From contig CAVYZX010000022.1 in NCBI GenBank assembly GCA_963773035.1, forward strand, positions 124,001 to 188,000: a stretch of DNA of 64,000 bases. The letters run 5' to 3'. This document shows positions 43,490 through 52,794 of this stretch, one piece after another. A program made the translations under genes and the position numbers. Each line of letters begins with the position of its first letter. Position 1 is the first letter of the stretch. A model generated the notes under the pieces. It made no database searches and was not told the origin of the DNA. It was given only the letters and a program-made list of their open reading frames with translations. Origin of the DNA: CAVRXZ01 sp963773035 (GTDB lineage Bacteria > Acidobacteriota > Vicinamibacteria > Vicinamibacterales > CAVVIG01).

Positions 43490-44335
43490 GTGCGCATTTT
43501 GTTCATTGGTGACATTGTCGGCCGTCCCGGGCGTGATCTCGTCAAGCGGGGACTGCCGAGCCTGGTCGAACACCATTCCATCGACGTCGTCATCGCCAAC
43601 GCCGAGAATGCGGCCGCTGGCTTTGGCATCACCCGCGAGATCGGCGACCAGCTGCTCGATTGGGGCGTAGACGTCATGACTTCCGGCAATCACGTCTGGG
43701 ACAAGAGGGAGGCGCTCGACTACATCGGCACCGAGTCACGCTTGTTGCGCCCTGCCAACTATCCGGCTGGCGTCCCCGGCAATGGCAGCTATCTGGCTCG
43801 CACGAAGGACGGGCAGACCATTGGCGTGATCAACGTGATGGGCCGGGTATTCATGCAGAACATCGACGACCCTTTCGTGATCGTCTTGCGAGAGATCGAG
43901 AAACTGCGCGACCGAACCCGAACAATCTTCGTGGACTTCCACGCCGAGGCTACGTCCGAAAAGATCGCGATGGGATGGCACTTGGACGGCCGTGTCACGG
44001 CTGTCATCGGGACCCACACACACGTCCAGACGGCCGACGAGCGAATCCTGCCGAAGGGGACTGGCTATCTGACGGATGTGGGAATGACAGGACCGCACGA
44101 CTCGGTGATAGGCGTGGAAATTGAACCTGCGCTCGGCCGTTTCCTGAACGCTTTGCCCGCCCGGTTCGAGACGGCAACTGGAAATCCTCGATTGAATGCA
44201 GTGCTCATTGAATCCGATCCCCAAAGCGGCCGTGCGACGGACATCGATCGCATCAGCCTGAGTGCGTCCGACATCGACGAACTCACCGCTCTGCAGCAAC
44301 GCTCGGAGCCGCCACAACGAGTCGGTCATGTCTGA
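43490..44335 (+). CDS. YmdB-family metallophosphoesterase (TIGR00282)
   Basis: 281 aa from GTG 43490, which gives the family start VRILFIGDIVGRPGRDLVKR. Metal ligands in FIGDIVG, NAENAAAGFGIT, TSGNHVWDK, VDFHAEATSEKIAMGWHLDG and GTHTHVQTADERIL, all as in B. subtilis YmdB (2',3'-cAMP phosphodiesterase activity known). ATG 43478 is an alternative start but puts array-derived residues (MIWP) ahead. The first gene of a run to nadK; its 3' end overlaps xseA by 8 bp. Confidence 0.92.
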   Translation: MRILFIGDIVGRPGRDLVKRGLPSLVEHHSIDVVIANAENAAAGFGITREIGDQLLDWGVDVMTSGNHVWDKREALDYIGTESRLLRPANYPAGVPGNGSYLARTKDGQTIGVINVMGRVFMQNIDDPFVIVLREIEKLRDRTRTIFVDFHAEATSEKIAMGWHLDGRVTAVIGTHTHVQTADERILPKGTGYLTDVGMTGPHDSVIGVEIEPALGRFLNALPARFETATGNPRLNAVLIESDPQSGRATDIDRISLSASDIDELTALQQRSEPPQRVGHV

Positions 44336-45752
44336 TCTGTTCGACCTCCCCTTCGAAGACGACGACGAAATCGCCTCGCCAGTCAGTCAACCCTCGCTGC
44401 CGAGACAGGTTCCTTCGCGACGGATCCTGACGGTCACAGAATTGACGGTCCGCGTTCGGGACCTGCTGGAGACAGAGTTCTTCGAAGTGTGGGTCGAGGG
44501 GGAGCTGTCGAACTGCCGGCTCTGGAACACAGGCCATCTGTACTTCACGTTGAAAGATGCAAGCGCCCAGCTGCGGGGCGTCGTTTTTCGGTCGGCTCTG
44601 CGGTACTTGAAGTTCAAGCCCGAAGACGGTTTGCGGGTCGTCGCTCGCGGACGCCTGTCCGTCTATGAACCGAAGGGCGAGTACCAACTCGTTTGCGACC
44701 ATCTCGAGCCCCAGGGTCTCGGCGCGCTGCAGCTCGCGTTCGATCAGTTGAAGAAGCGGCTTCAGGACGAAGGACTTTTCGATGCCGCTCGTAAGCGGCC
44801 GCTGCCCCTGCTACCTCGAAAGATTGGAATCGTCACCTCCCTTGATGGAGCGGCGATTCGCGACATCATCAAGGTATTGAGGCGCCGTCACGCGAACGCT
44901 CACTTGATCATCCGGCCGGCGCGCGTTCAGGGTGAAGGCGCAGCGCTCGAGATCGCACGCGGATTGAGAAGCGTGAGTCGGCTGCCCGGAGTTGACGTCG
45001 TGATCGTCGGCCGAGGTGGGGGCTCTATCGAGGATCTGTGGGCGTTCAACGAAGAGATCGTGGCACGAGCGATCGCGAAGTCGGCCGTGCCGGTTATCTC
45101 GGCCGTCGGACACGAGAGCGACGTCACGATCGCCGACTTCGTCGCCGACATTCGAGCTCCAACGCCGTCCGCAGCCGCCGAATTGGTCGTCGCTCGAAAA
45201 GACGAGTTCTGCGCCGGGATCGATCGCCTACGCGCAAGGCTTTCTGCCAGCGCCCGGGCGCGACTGTTCAAACTGAGCCGCACAGTGCACGTGCTCAGCG
45301 GGCGGCCCGCGCTTGCAGGATTTCCGGGTCGTGTCGCCATGCGGGCCCGACGCGCCGCCGAGCTGACTCATGCCCTGAGAGGTGCTCTCGGGGCAACGCT
45401 GGCCGATCGAAGGCGGCGATCGCAGTATTTACGGCATCAACTCGATGCGTTCGATCTCGGCCGTCGGCTGGCCGGCATTCGCACGCGCCTGGTGGCTGAA
45501 GATGGGCGGCTCACTGCCGCCATCGCGGACAGGCGTCATCGAGCCGATGCACGGTTCCGGCACTGCGCGAGCCGTCTCGAGGCGTTGAGTCCGTTGGCGG
45601 TGCTGGCGCGGGGATACGCGGTTTGCTGGAGCGCTGACGGAAGCCGAATCGTACGCGCACCTGACGATGTTGACATCGGTGCGATAGTCCGCGTTACGCT
45701 TGCAAAAGGTGACCTGGACTGCGAGGTGCGTTCGAAGCTCCGACGATCGTGA
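44328..45752 (+). CDS. xseA: Exodeoxyribonuclease VII large subunit
   Basis: 474 aa. N-terminal OB-fold (LTVTELTVRVRDLLETEFFE, VWVEGELSNCRLWNTGHLYF) and catalytic domain (RKIGIVTSLDGAAIRDIIKV, VIVGRGGGSIEDLWAFNEE, ISAVGHESDVTIADFVADIR), with the helical C-terminal arm and final LARGYAVCWSADG motif. Single-strand exonuclease in repair and recombination, functioning with the small subunit gene just downstream. Confidence 0.96.
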   Translation: MSDLFDLPFEDDDEIASPVSQPSLPRQVPSRRILTVTELTVRVRDLLETEFFEVWVEGELSNCRLWNTGHLYFTLKDASAQLRGVVFRSALRYLKFKPEDGLRVVARGRLSVYEPKGEYQLVCDHLEPQGLGALQLAFDQLKKRLQDEGLFDAARKRPLPLLPRKIGIVTSLDGAAIRDIIKVLRRRHANAHLIIRPARVQGEGAALEIARGLRSVSRLPGVDVVIVGRGGGSIEDLWAFNEEIVARAIAKSAVPVISAVGHESDVTIADFVADIRAPTPSAAAELVVARKDEFCAGIDRLRARLSASARARLFKLSRTVHVLSGRPALAGFPGRVAMRARRAAELTHALRGALGATLADRRRRSQYLRHQLDAFDLGRRLAGIRTRLVAEDGRLTAAIADRRHRADARFRHCASRLEALSPLAVLARGYAVCWSADGSRIVRAPDDVDIGAIVRVTLAKGDLDCEVRSKLRRS

Positions 45753-45806
45753 AGAGCACCTTGCTTGGGTCCTGCGCCGCGTCCACGTAATAACCTGAGA
45801 GCGGGC

Positions 45807-46085
45807 ATGTCCGACACATCTATCAAGGACTTCGAGGCCGCCATTGCGGAACTCGAGTCTGTCGTGAAGAAACTCGAGGAAGGCGACCTTCCACTCGAAC
45901 AGTCGCTTGCGTTGTACGAGCGGGGAGTCCAGCTCTCCCGCTTCTGCCACGCGCGTCTCGAAGAGGCGGAGCACCGTATCGAAATTCTGAGCGAACGCGG
46001 AGAGCTGAAACCGGCTCCAGCGTCGCTCACGACCGACGATGAGGCCTCGACCGCGGATTCTCCGAAGCGCGACCGCCGCTTGTGA
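45807..46085 (+). CDS. xseB: Exodeoxyribonuclease VII small subunit
   Basis: 92 aa: IKDFEAAIAELESVVKKLEE, GDLPLEQSLALYERGVQLSR, HARLEEAEHRIEIL, the full XseB three-helix pattern. GAGAGCGGG precedes the ATG. Stop overlaps ispA start (GTGA). Confidence 0.95.
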   Translation: MSDTSIKDFEAAIAELESVVKKLEEGDLPLEQSLALYERGVQLSRFCHARLEEAEHRIEILSERGELKPAPASLTTDDEASTADSPKRDRRL

Positions 46086-47065
46086 CCGCAGCTGACTCGT
46101 TCGAAGTCTTTCTCAGCCATGTCCGCGCCCGAATAGACGATGCGCTCGAGCGTTCGCTGCCGAGGCCGCCGGAGTGCCCGGCCGTCATCAGCGAGGCGAT
46201 GCGGTACAGCGTGTTTGCCGGCGGGAAGCGTCTTCGGCCCACACTGACGCTGGCGGCCGCGGATGCGGTCGCCCGTTCCCGGCAACCACATAACGAAACG
46301 GCGAACGCCCAGGCGGCGGGGCCCGACTCCCGCGCCGCAATCGACGCCGCTTTACCTGCCGCGTGTGCGATCGAGCTGATCCACACCTACTCGCTGATCC
46401 ACGACGACCTTCCGGCTATGGACGACGACACGATGCGTCGAGGTCGGCCGACGGTCCACGTCGTCTATGGCGACGGCATTGCGATTCTCGTCGGCGATGG
46501 CCTTCAGGCCGAGGCCTTCGCGCTGCTCGCCCGAGAGCCGGTGAACGCCGACGCTGAAATCGTCGCTCGTAAGCTGAATGTCGTGCGGGTCATCGGCGAT
46601 GCAGCGAGGACAACCGGGTTGGTCGGCGGCCAGGCCATTGACCTTCAGGCCGCAGGACAAACTCGTGAACAGAAGATCACACTCGACGCCGACGGTTTGC
46701 GTGCGATGCACGCGCGAAAGACGGGCGCGCTGATTCGTGCGGCAGCCGTCAGCGGCGCCATTATGGCAGGAGGGAACGGCCAGACGGTTCAGGCCGTCGA
46801 TGCGTACGCAGCGGAACTTGGTCTCGCTTTTCAAATCATCGACGACATCCTGGATGTCGAAGGCAGTGCCGATCAACTAGGAAAGTCGATCGGCAAAGAC
46901 GCCTCGGCCGCGAAGCCCACGTATCCGTCGCTGTTTGGCGTCGCGCGATCACGAGAGCTTGCCGCGGAATGCGTCGCGCGCGCCCATGCGATCCTCGTCG
47001 ATGGACGGATCAATGGCGGTTGGCTCGCAGCGATTGCAGACTGGGTCGTGTCGCGGCGGAACTGA
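46082..47065 (+). CDS. ispA: Polyprenyl (geranyl/farnesyl) diphosphate synthase
   Basis: 327 aa, GTG start. First aspartate-rich motif HDDLPAMDDDTMRRGRPT and second in IIDDILDVEGSADQLGKSIG, plus VFAGGKRLRPTLTLAAADA and GLVGGQAIDLQ. The two extra residues in DDxxxxD are typical of bacterial farnesyl/geranylgeranyl synthases. Supplies isoprenoid precursors; the usual partner dxs is not in the window. Confidence 0.94.
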   Translation: MTAADSFEVFLSHVRARIDDALERSLPRPPECPAVISEAMRYSVFAGGKRLRPTLTLAAADAVARSRQPHNETANAQAAGPDSRAAIDAALPAACAIELIHTYSLIHDDLPAMDDDTMRRGRPTVHVVYGDGIAILVGDGLQAEAFALLAREPVNADAEIVARKLNVVRVIGDAARTTGLVGGQAIDLQAAGQTREQKITLDADGLRAMHARKTGALIRAAAVSGAIMAGGNGQTVQAVDAYAAELGLAFQIIDDILDVEGSADQLGKSIGKDASAAKPTYPSLFGVARSRELAAECVARAHAILVDGRINGGWLAAIADWVVSRRN

Positions 47066-47103
47066 GACGGTGCTACGCGCGATTGGAATCGGCTGGAATT
47101 GAC

Positions 47104-47850
47104 GTGAGGAACGACTCGCTGCGTCTGGACGTTGTTGTCGTCGAGCGTGGCCTCGCACACACGCGAGAGCGCGCCCAGGCTCTGATCCTGGCCGGCCAGG
47201 TCAAAGTGGATGGCCGCGTGATCTCGAAAGCGGGCGCTCGTGTGGCCGGACAGGCCCGGGTGGAGCTGGTCGCCGCCGATCACCCGTACGTTGGACGTGG
47301 GGGTGTCAAGCTGGCCCACGCGCTTCAAACGTTCAACATCGACGTGACGGCACGGCGGGCGCTCGATATCGGCGCTTCGACAGGTGGGTTTACCGATGCG
47401 TTGTTGCAACGTGGCGCAGCGAGCGTGATTGCACTTGATGTTGGCCACGGTCAACTCGACTGGCGGTTGCGGAACGATTCTCGCGTGATCGTTCGCGAGG
47501 GCGTCAACGCGCGAGCACTGACGAGTCACCATGTGCCGTACGTGGTCGATGTCGTCACCATCGATGTGTCGTTCATCTCGCTCCGACACATCTTTCCGCC
47601 TCTTCGGGCATTCACGACGGCCGATACCGACATTGTCCCGCTCGTGAAGCCACAGTTCGAGGCTGGGCGAGAAGATGTCGGCAAGCACGGTCTGGTCACC
47701 GATCCCGCTGTGCACGAGGCCGTGCTGGCCCGTGTCACTGCCGATGCTTCGGCGAGCGGGTTCGACCGCGTCGGCATGACACCCTCACCGATTACGGGCG
47801 CCACAGGCAATCAGGAGTTTTTCCTACACTTGAAGCCGAGGCCGCAATAA
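47104..47850 (+). CDS. tlyA: TlyA family rRNA 2'-O-methyltransferase
   Basis: 248 aa from GTG 47104. S4 RNA-binding domain (LDVVVVERGLAHTRERAQAL) then FtsJ-like methyltransferase with SAM loop ALDIGASTGGFTDALLQRGA, and IDVSFISLRHIFPPL, LVKPQFEAGREDVGKHG. Methylates 16S/23S rRNA ribose in the characterised members. Second gene after xseB in the cluster, with nadK 6 bp downstream. Confidence 0.93.
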   Translation: MRNDSLRLDVVVVERGLAHTRERAQALILAGQVKVDGRVISKAGARVAGQARVELVAADHPYVGRGGVKLAHALQTFNIDVTARRALDIGASTGGFTDALLQRGAASVIALDVGHGQLDWRLRNDSRVIVREGVNARALTSHHVPYVVDVVTIDVSFISLRHIFPPLRAFTTADTDIVPLVKPQFEAGREDVGKHGLVTDPAVHEAVLARVTADASASGFDRVGMTPSPITGATGNQEFFLHLKPRPQ

Positions 47851-47856
47851 GGTCTT

Positions 47857-48759
47857 ATGAGTTCCCCAATGACCTCTCGACCACCCGTGACTCGCATCGG
47901 TATCGTCGCGAAACATCACCTGCGTCAGGCGGGACCTCACTTGGTCGAGATTGCGACCTGGCTGAAGAATCGCAATCTGCAAGCGATCTTCGAGACCGCT
48001 ACAGCGAACCTCTGTCCCACTTCGTGCGAAGGCGTTGTCCGAGAAAAGAAGACACTGATCGCCGAAGTCGACATGGTGCTGATCCTCGGGGGGGACGGCA
48101 CGCTGTTGAGAATGGCCGACTGTATCGCGGAGGCTGGGTTGTCGATTCCGATTCTTGGCGTGAACTTCGGCAGCCTCGGGTTCCTGACCGAGGTGACGCT
48201 GCCAGAGCTCTACCCGTCGCTCGAAGCCGCTGTCAGCGGCCAGGCGCACATCGAAGAGCGCCTGATGCTCCGCTCGAAGACGATGCGTCGGGCCGCACCG
48301 TTTGCGACCCATCTCGCACTCAACGACGTCGTGATCACCAAGACCGCTCGTTCCCGGTTGATTGATCTTTCGGTCTCGGTCGGTGACGAGTTTCTGACAC
48401 GTGTCAAGGGCGACGGACTCATCATTGCAACGCCAACCGGGTCGACGGCGTACAATCTGGCCGCCGGTGGCCCGATCGTACAGCCGAACGTCGATGCCCT
48501 GGTCATTACTCCCATCGCGCCCCACACGCTGACGAACAGGCCGATCGTCATCCCGTCTTCGTCACCCGTTCGTGTGCAGCCCCTCATGTCGGATCGTGAC
48601 GAAGTCTTCGTGACCTTCGATGGCCAAGCCGGCTACCAGCTCGAAGCCGGAGATGAAATCGGTGTCTGCCGTGCCGAAACCGTGCTCAGGCTGATTCGTC
48701 CGTCGACGCGGAGCTACTTCGAAGTGCTGCGGGAAAAGCTCAAGTGGGGCGAGCGGTAG
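47857..48759 (+). CDS. nadK: NAD kinase
   Basis: 300 aa. LILGGDGTLLRMADC carries the GGDG nucleotide motif; GVNFGSLGFLTEVTLPELYP, LNDVVITK, VKGDGLIIATPTGSTAYNLA and PHTLTNRPIVIPSS are further conserved blocks. Makes NADP. Its 3' end overlaps the convergent mltG by 46 bp. Confidence 0.95.
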   Translation: MSSPMTSRPPVTRIGIVAKHHLRQAGPHLVEIATWLKNRNLQAIFETATANLCPTSCEGVVREKKTLIAEVDMVLILGGDGTLLRMADCIAEAGLSIPILGVNFGSLGFLTEVTLPELYPSLEAAVSGQAHIEERLMLRSKTMRRAAPFATHLALNDVVITKTARSRLIDLSVSVGDEFLTRVKGDGLIIATPTGSTAYNLAAGGPIVQPNVDALVITPIAPHTLTNRPIVIPSSSPVRVQPLMSDRDEVFVTFDGQAGYQLEAGDEIGVCRAETVLRLIRPSTRSYFEVLREKLKWGER

Positions 48760-49760
48760 GGGCCTTGATATTTCAGGACGTTTCGATTGTGTTCCTCGAG
48801 AGTCCGGGCGAACGCGTGCGAACCGTCGTTTCGACTCACAAAGTACAGATAGTCGGCGTTTGCTGGATGAATAGCCGCTTCGAGCGACGCCTGGCCAGGC
48901 GCCGCGATGGGCCCAGGCGGAAGGCCCGGGTAGCGGTAGGTGTTGTACGGAGACTCGAACGCGAGATCCTCCCGGCGCAGGTTCCCGGTGTACTTTCCAT
49001 GTCGCTGCAACCCATAGATGACCGTCGGATCGCACTGCAGGGCCATCCCGATGCGAAGCCGGTTTCGGTAGACGGCCGCGACCAAGGGCCTTTCAATTGG
49101 ACCTGCAGTTTCCTTTTCGATGATTGATGCGAGCGTCACGGTGTCGCGCACCGACAGACCCTGTGCCGCGGCTTCTTCTCTCAATGCCGGCGTGAACACC
49201 TGTTCGAGGCGGGTCACCATGAGGCGGACCAGTTGATCTGCTTCCGAATGGCGAGACAAGGAATAGGTCTCCGGAAAAAGATACCCTTCCAGACTTCCCG
49301 CGGTCGGATCAAGCTTCGCGACCAGTGAAACATTCTTCGAAGCCTTGATGAAATCAGCTGCCGCACCTAAGCCATGGGACTCGAAGATCGCCGCCATGTC
49401 CTGGATGGTCAGGCCCTCCGGGAACGTGACGGAGAGAACATAGACCTCTCCGCGTGCGATCTTGCGGATCACGTCGAGCGGCGACATCGGCTGATCGAAC
49501 CGGTACTCGCCAGCCTTGAGGGTCCTTGCCTGTCCGCTTTGCCAAAGCGCCAGTCGGTAGATCAAGGAGTCGCGGATCACACCGGCCGACACGAGTCGAT
49601 CGCCAATCGATCTGGTGCTGGCGCCGGCGGGAATTTCCACGAACTGCTCGACACCGGTATAGCCGCGATAGGGCTGCTGCGTCTGCTTGTACACGAGCGT
49701 CGCCGCCGCCGCCGCCGCGACCACCGTCAACGCCAGCACGACGAGAATGGCCTTTCGCAT
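48714..49760 (-). CDS. mltG: Endolytic murein transglycosylase MltG
   Basis: 348 aa. N-terminal membrane anchor (ILVVLALTVVAAAAAATLVY), LysM-like subdomain, YceG domain with catalytic Glu in TLASIIEKETAGPIERPLVA, then DPTVIYGLQ and YNTYRYPGLPPGPIAAPG. Cleaves nascent glycan strands at the inner membrane. 78 bp downstream of ruvX on the same strand. Confidence 0.95.
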   Translation of the reverse strand: MRKAILVVLALTVVAAAAAATLVYKQTQQPYRGYTGVEQFVEIPAGASTRSIGDRLVSAGVIRDSLIYRLALWQSGQARTLKAGEYRFDQPMSPLDVIRKIARGEVYVLSVTFPEGLTIQDMAAIFESHGLGAAADFIKASKNVSLVAKLDPTAGSLEGYLFPETYSLSRHSEADQLVRLMVTRLEQVFTPALREEAAAQGLSVRDTVTLASIIEKETAGPIERPLVAAVYRNRLRIGMALQCDPTVIYGLQRHGKYTGNLRREDLAFESPYNTYRYPGLPPGPIAAPGQASLEAAIHPANADYLYFVSRNDGSHAFARTLEEHNRNVLKYQGPYRSPHLSFSRSTSK

Positions 49761-49838
49761 TCCTACCGACCTGCTCGTCCTCTTGTCCTTTTGCGCGCCC
49801 TCGCGCTGTTCGGGCGCACTTATTGCTTCCTAGCCGGC

Positions 49839-50279
49839 CTAAACGGCACGCTGCCGATCGAGATAGTCTTGCAAAATGACCGCCGCCGCGGCCGCGTCGA
49901 GCTTGGACTTTCGACGGCGCCAGTCCCGCTCGCGCGCGGCCAGGCGGCTCTCCGCTTCCCGGCTCGTCAAGCGCTCATCAACCCTCACAATCGGAAGGCT
50001 GGTCCGGGCGGCAAGGGTTTCAATGAACGCTTCAACGCGCGCGGTCTGCGTTGTCGGCGAGCCATCGAGTTTCGTGGGCAGACCGACAATTATGGTAACC
50101 AGCTCGTCGTCTTCTCCGATCAGGAGATCGATCTTCGACGCCACCTGTCGCACCGCGTCGTCGGTGCCATGCACCTTTAACGTCGCGAATGGGCTCGCAA
50201 GCGTCTGCGTGACGTCGCTGATCGCGAGCCCGACGCGTCGTTCGCCGACGTCGATTCCCAGGGCGCGGCCGCGTTTCAT
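49839..50279 (-). CDS. ruvX: Holliday-junction resolvase-like protein RuvX/YqgF
   Basis: 146 aa. RNase-H-fold acidic residues in ALGIDVGERRVGLAISDVTQ, IIVGLPTKLDGSPTTQTARV and VDERLTSREAESRLAARERD, then KLDAAAAAVILQDYL. Ascribed to pre-16S rRNA processing in E. coli. GGAGAAG ribosome site before the ATG. Confidence 0.95.
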   Translation of the reverse strand: MKRGRALGIDVGERRVGLAISDVTQTLASPFATLKVHGTDDAVRQVASKIDLLIGEDDELVTIIVGLPTKLDGSPTTQTARVEAFIETLAARTSLPIVRVDERLTSREAESRLAARERDWRRRKSKLDAAAAAVILQDYLDRQRAV

Positions 50280-50325
50280 GGCTTCTCCAGCGATTCGAGC
50301 ACCAATCCATCAGATTAGCAGATGC

Positions 50326-50331
50326 TATAAT
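50326..50331 (+). promoter_or_regulatory. TATAAT -10 box for the envC-like gene
   Basis: A perfect TATAAT in the divergent gap between ruvX and the envC-like gene, 32 nt before the GTG start. No good -35 at 16-18 bp. Confidence 0.5.
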
Positions 50332-50363
50332 CGAGTCTTCATTCCCTATCTTTCAGAGCCTGC

Positions 50364-51542
50364 GTGAAACGTTCCGATCTGCATCCGGCGTCCGCCTGCA
50401 GGCGGATCGTGGCTGCCACGTTGTGGGAGTCGGCGATAGTTGCGTTGCTCTTCGTCGGAACCGCCGTCTCGATTGCCCAGCAGGGTGATCGACCGAAGAC
50501 CGAGGCGTTGGCTCGCCGTGCAACGGAACGACTCCAGGTGTTGCAGCAAGAGGCGGATCAACTCGCCTCTCAAGAGCGAACGCTTCTGAACGATCTCCGC
50601 CGCCTCGAACTCGAACGACAGATCAAGCTCGAGAACCTCAAGGGCGTGAGCGCCGACGCGGACACAGTGGCGTCGGATCTCGCCGCCACGAGCGATCGCA
50701 TCCTTCAGCTCGAGCAACAGGATCTGGCCGAACGCCCGGATGTGCGGGCCCGGCTCGTCGAGATCTACAAGCTCGGCCGAGCGCGCTATCTGCGATTGCT
50801 GCTGTCGACCCCGGATCTCCGCCAACTCGGCCGCGCATCTCGCATGGTCGCAGCGCTCGCCCAGGTCGATCGTAATCAGTTGGCGTCACACCAACGCACA
50901 CTGGATTCGCTCAAGGCGGCTCGCGTCGAACTCGAGGAACGGAGCCGCCAGATGCAGTCGGTGCGAGCGGAGGCTGCGCGCGCGGAAGCGGCTGCGGCCG
51001 CGGCGGCGCGTGCACAAGCCGCTCTTGTCCGCGACATCGACTTGCAACGCGATCTGAATGCTCAGCTAGCCGGTGAATTGCAGGCGGCACAACAGAAGCT
51101 CCAAGTCACCCTCCGCGATCTCCCCGCTGGCGCCGGCGGCGACCAAGCCCTACTGCCTCTTCGTCCTTTCAAAGGCGTGCTCGATTGGCCAGCAGCAGGC
51201 TCAATCCGCCGGAGGTTCGGAGCCGCAGCCGGTCAGGCGTCAGCCGGGATCGAAATCGCCGCCGAAGAAGGCGCGCCGGTCCACGCGATCCACGAAGGCG
51301 TCGTGGCGTTTGCGGACCCGTTTTCGGGATTCGGCAACCTCGTCATCGTCGACCATGGCAGCCAAACGTTCAGCTTGTATGGCGACTTGATGGAAATTCA
51401 GGCGAAACGGGGCTCCAGGGTCGAACGAGGGCAGTCAATCGGCAGCGTCGGCTCTTCGCCGGCAGGGATGAGTGGCCTATATTTTGAGCTTCGCGTCGAC
51501 GGTCGGGCTGTCGATCCTTTACAATGGTTGAAGAAGCCCTAG
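50364..51542 (+). CDS. envC: EnvC-like murein hydrolase activator, degenerate LytM
   Basis: 392 aa, GTG start. Signal segment ESAIVALLFVGTAVSIAQQ, a long coiled coil at about 45-260, then a C-terminal LytM/M23 domain lacking the zinc ligands: AGIEIAAEEGAPVHAI in place of HxGxD, LYGDL in place of YxHL, and GLYFELRVDG in place of HLHFE. E. coli EnvC has the same losses, so this should be an amidase activator in cell separation. Residues encoded at 50391-50406 (a perfect palindrome) fall before the signal segment. Confidence 0.9.
   Translation: MKRSDLHPASACRRIVAATLWESAIVALLFVGTAVSIAQQGDRPKTEALARRATERLQVLQQEADQLASQERTLLNDLRRLELERQIKLENLKGVSADADTVASDLAATSDRILQLEQQDLAERPDVRARLVEIYKLGRARYLRLLLSTPDLRQLGRASRMVAALAQVDRNQLASHQRTLDSLKAARVELEERSRQMQSVRAEAARAEAAAAAAARAQAALVRDIDLQRDLNAQLAGELQAAQQKLQVTLRDLPAGAGGDQALLPLRPFKGVLDWPAAGSIRRRFGAAAGQASAGIEIAAEEGAPVHAIHEGVVAFADPFSGFGNLVIVDHGSQTFSLYGDLMEIQAKRGSRVERGQSIGSVGSSPAGMSGLYFELRVDGRAVDPLQWLKKP
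50391..50406. repeat. Perfect 16-bp palindrome (REP-like)
   Basis: TCCGCCTGCAGGCGGA. Shares the CCGCCT/AGGCGG core with the perfect palindrome at 8452-8469. Lies inside the translated 5' end of the envC-like gene, again ahead of a signal segment. Confidence 0.75.
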
Positions 51543-51585
51543 GCACCAAACGTTCCACCCTGAAAGGTTTGACGACCAAGGTCTT

Positions 51586-52753
51586 ATGAGCTCACGAACT
51601 CGCCTCATCGTCTTGTCGCTCTCGGCACCGGTCGTAGCATTCGTCGTGGTCGGGAGGCCTGCTTGGAAAGGTACTGGCCCGGGAGGGCAGCTACCAGCAC
51701 CTCAATATTTTCGACGACGTCGTCAATCTCATCACCAATAACTACGTCGAGTCTGTGAATGTCGACAAGGTCATGCGTGGAGCGATGCATGGCCTCGCCG
51801 AAGGCTTGGACCCTGACAGCGCCTACCTAACGCCTGCCCAGGTGAAAGACGTAGAGGGCGCCACTTCCACTCCAACAGGCGATGTCGGACTCGAACTCAC
51901 ACGTCAGTACTACCTTCGCGTCGTCGCAGCGCGCGACAACTCGCCAGCCGCCAAGGCGGGACTTCGTACGGGCGACTACATCCGTTCCATCGACAACATT
52001 CCGACGCGCGAGATGTCCGTCTGGGAAGGATTGAGGTCGTTGCGCGGAGCACCAGGCAGCAAAGTGAGCCTCACCATCATTCGAGGCAATGCCGCAGATC
52101 CGCACGTCGTTGAATTGACGCGCGAAACCCTTGGGCCGTCCGACGTCAACGGAAAGATCGTGGCTCCAGGTGTCGGATACCTTCGGATCGCCGCGGTCGG
52201 GCCGAGCACCGCCGACCAGGTGAAAAAGGAAGTTGGCGATCTCACCAAGAGCGGAGCGGCCAAAGTCGTCGTCGACGTGCGGCGAACGTCCGGCGGCGCC
52301 CTCGAGGATGGGCTTGCGGTCGCCAAACTCTTCGTCGGCCGCGGTGTGCTGGCCATGCGTGAAGCCAGAGGCCTGGAGACGCAAACCATCGCTGCGGCTG
52401 CGGGCGACGGAAGCATCGCATTGCCAGCTGTACTCCTGATTGATACGGGAACATCCGGTGCGGCGGAACTATTCGCGGCCGCGCTGTCCGGCAATCAACG
52501 AGCCGAGCTGATTGGCGAGAGAACGATCGGCCGCGTTGCGGCACAGAAACTGATCAAGCTTCCAGACGGCAGCGGGCTGTGGCTGTCCACGGCGCGCTAT
52601 CTCACACCCGCGGGTACTCCACTTCACGAGAAGGGACTCGAGCCGGCGGTCCCGGTCGACGAGCCTGACGTGGAATTCGGACAACCTGCTCCAACGACGG
52701 ACGCAGCGCTCGAGAAGGCCCTCGAGCGGCTGACTCAAAAGGCCGCCGCCTAG
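51586..52753 (+). CDS. ctpA: S41 C-terminal processing protease homologue, degenerate and frameshifted
   Basis: Starting ATG 51586 gives SSRTRLIVLSLSAPVVAFVV, a signal anchor; one extra G in the run 51652-51654 then shifts the frame. From 51653 the proper frame reads GGLLGKVLAREGSYQHLNIF ... MHGLAEGLDPDSAYLTPAQV, then the PDZ domain (GLRTGDYIRSIDNI) and S41 core. At the active site the catalytic Ser position is Gly (TGTSGAAELF, codon 52457) and the Lys is Arg (GERTIGRVAAQ, codon 52532), while Gln is kept. About 388 aa once repaired. Likely a non-proteolytic CtpA-like protein acting with the adjacent EnvC-like gene. Confidence 0.85.
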
Positions 52754-52764
52754 CTTCTCGTCGC

Positions 52765-52794
52765 TTGACACTTCTGCATACGCTCGCGTATAAC
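52765..52794 (+). promoter_or_regulatory. Promoter of the HU gene
   Basis: TTGACA (52765-52770), 18 bp, TATAAC (52789-52794), leaving a leader of about 115 nt before the ATG. Confidence 0.75.

Noticed and set aside
50364..51542. Unusual loss of zinc site in the EnvC-like protein as a novelty
   Set aside because: E. coli EnvC lacks the same ligands, so this is normal for the family.
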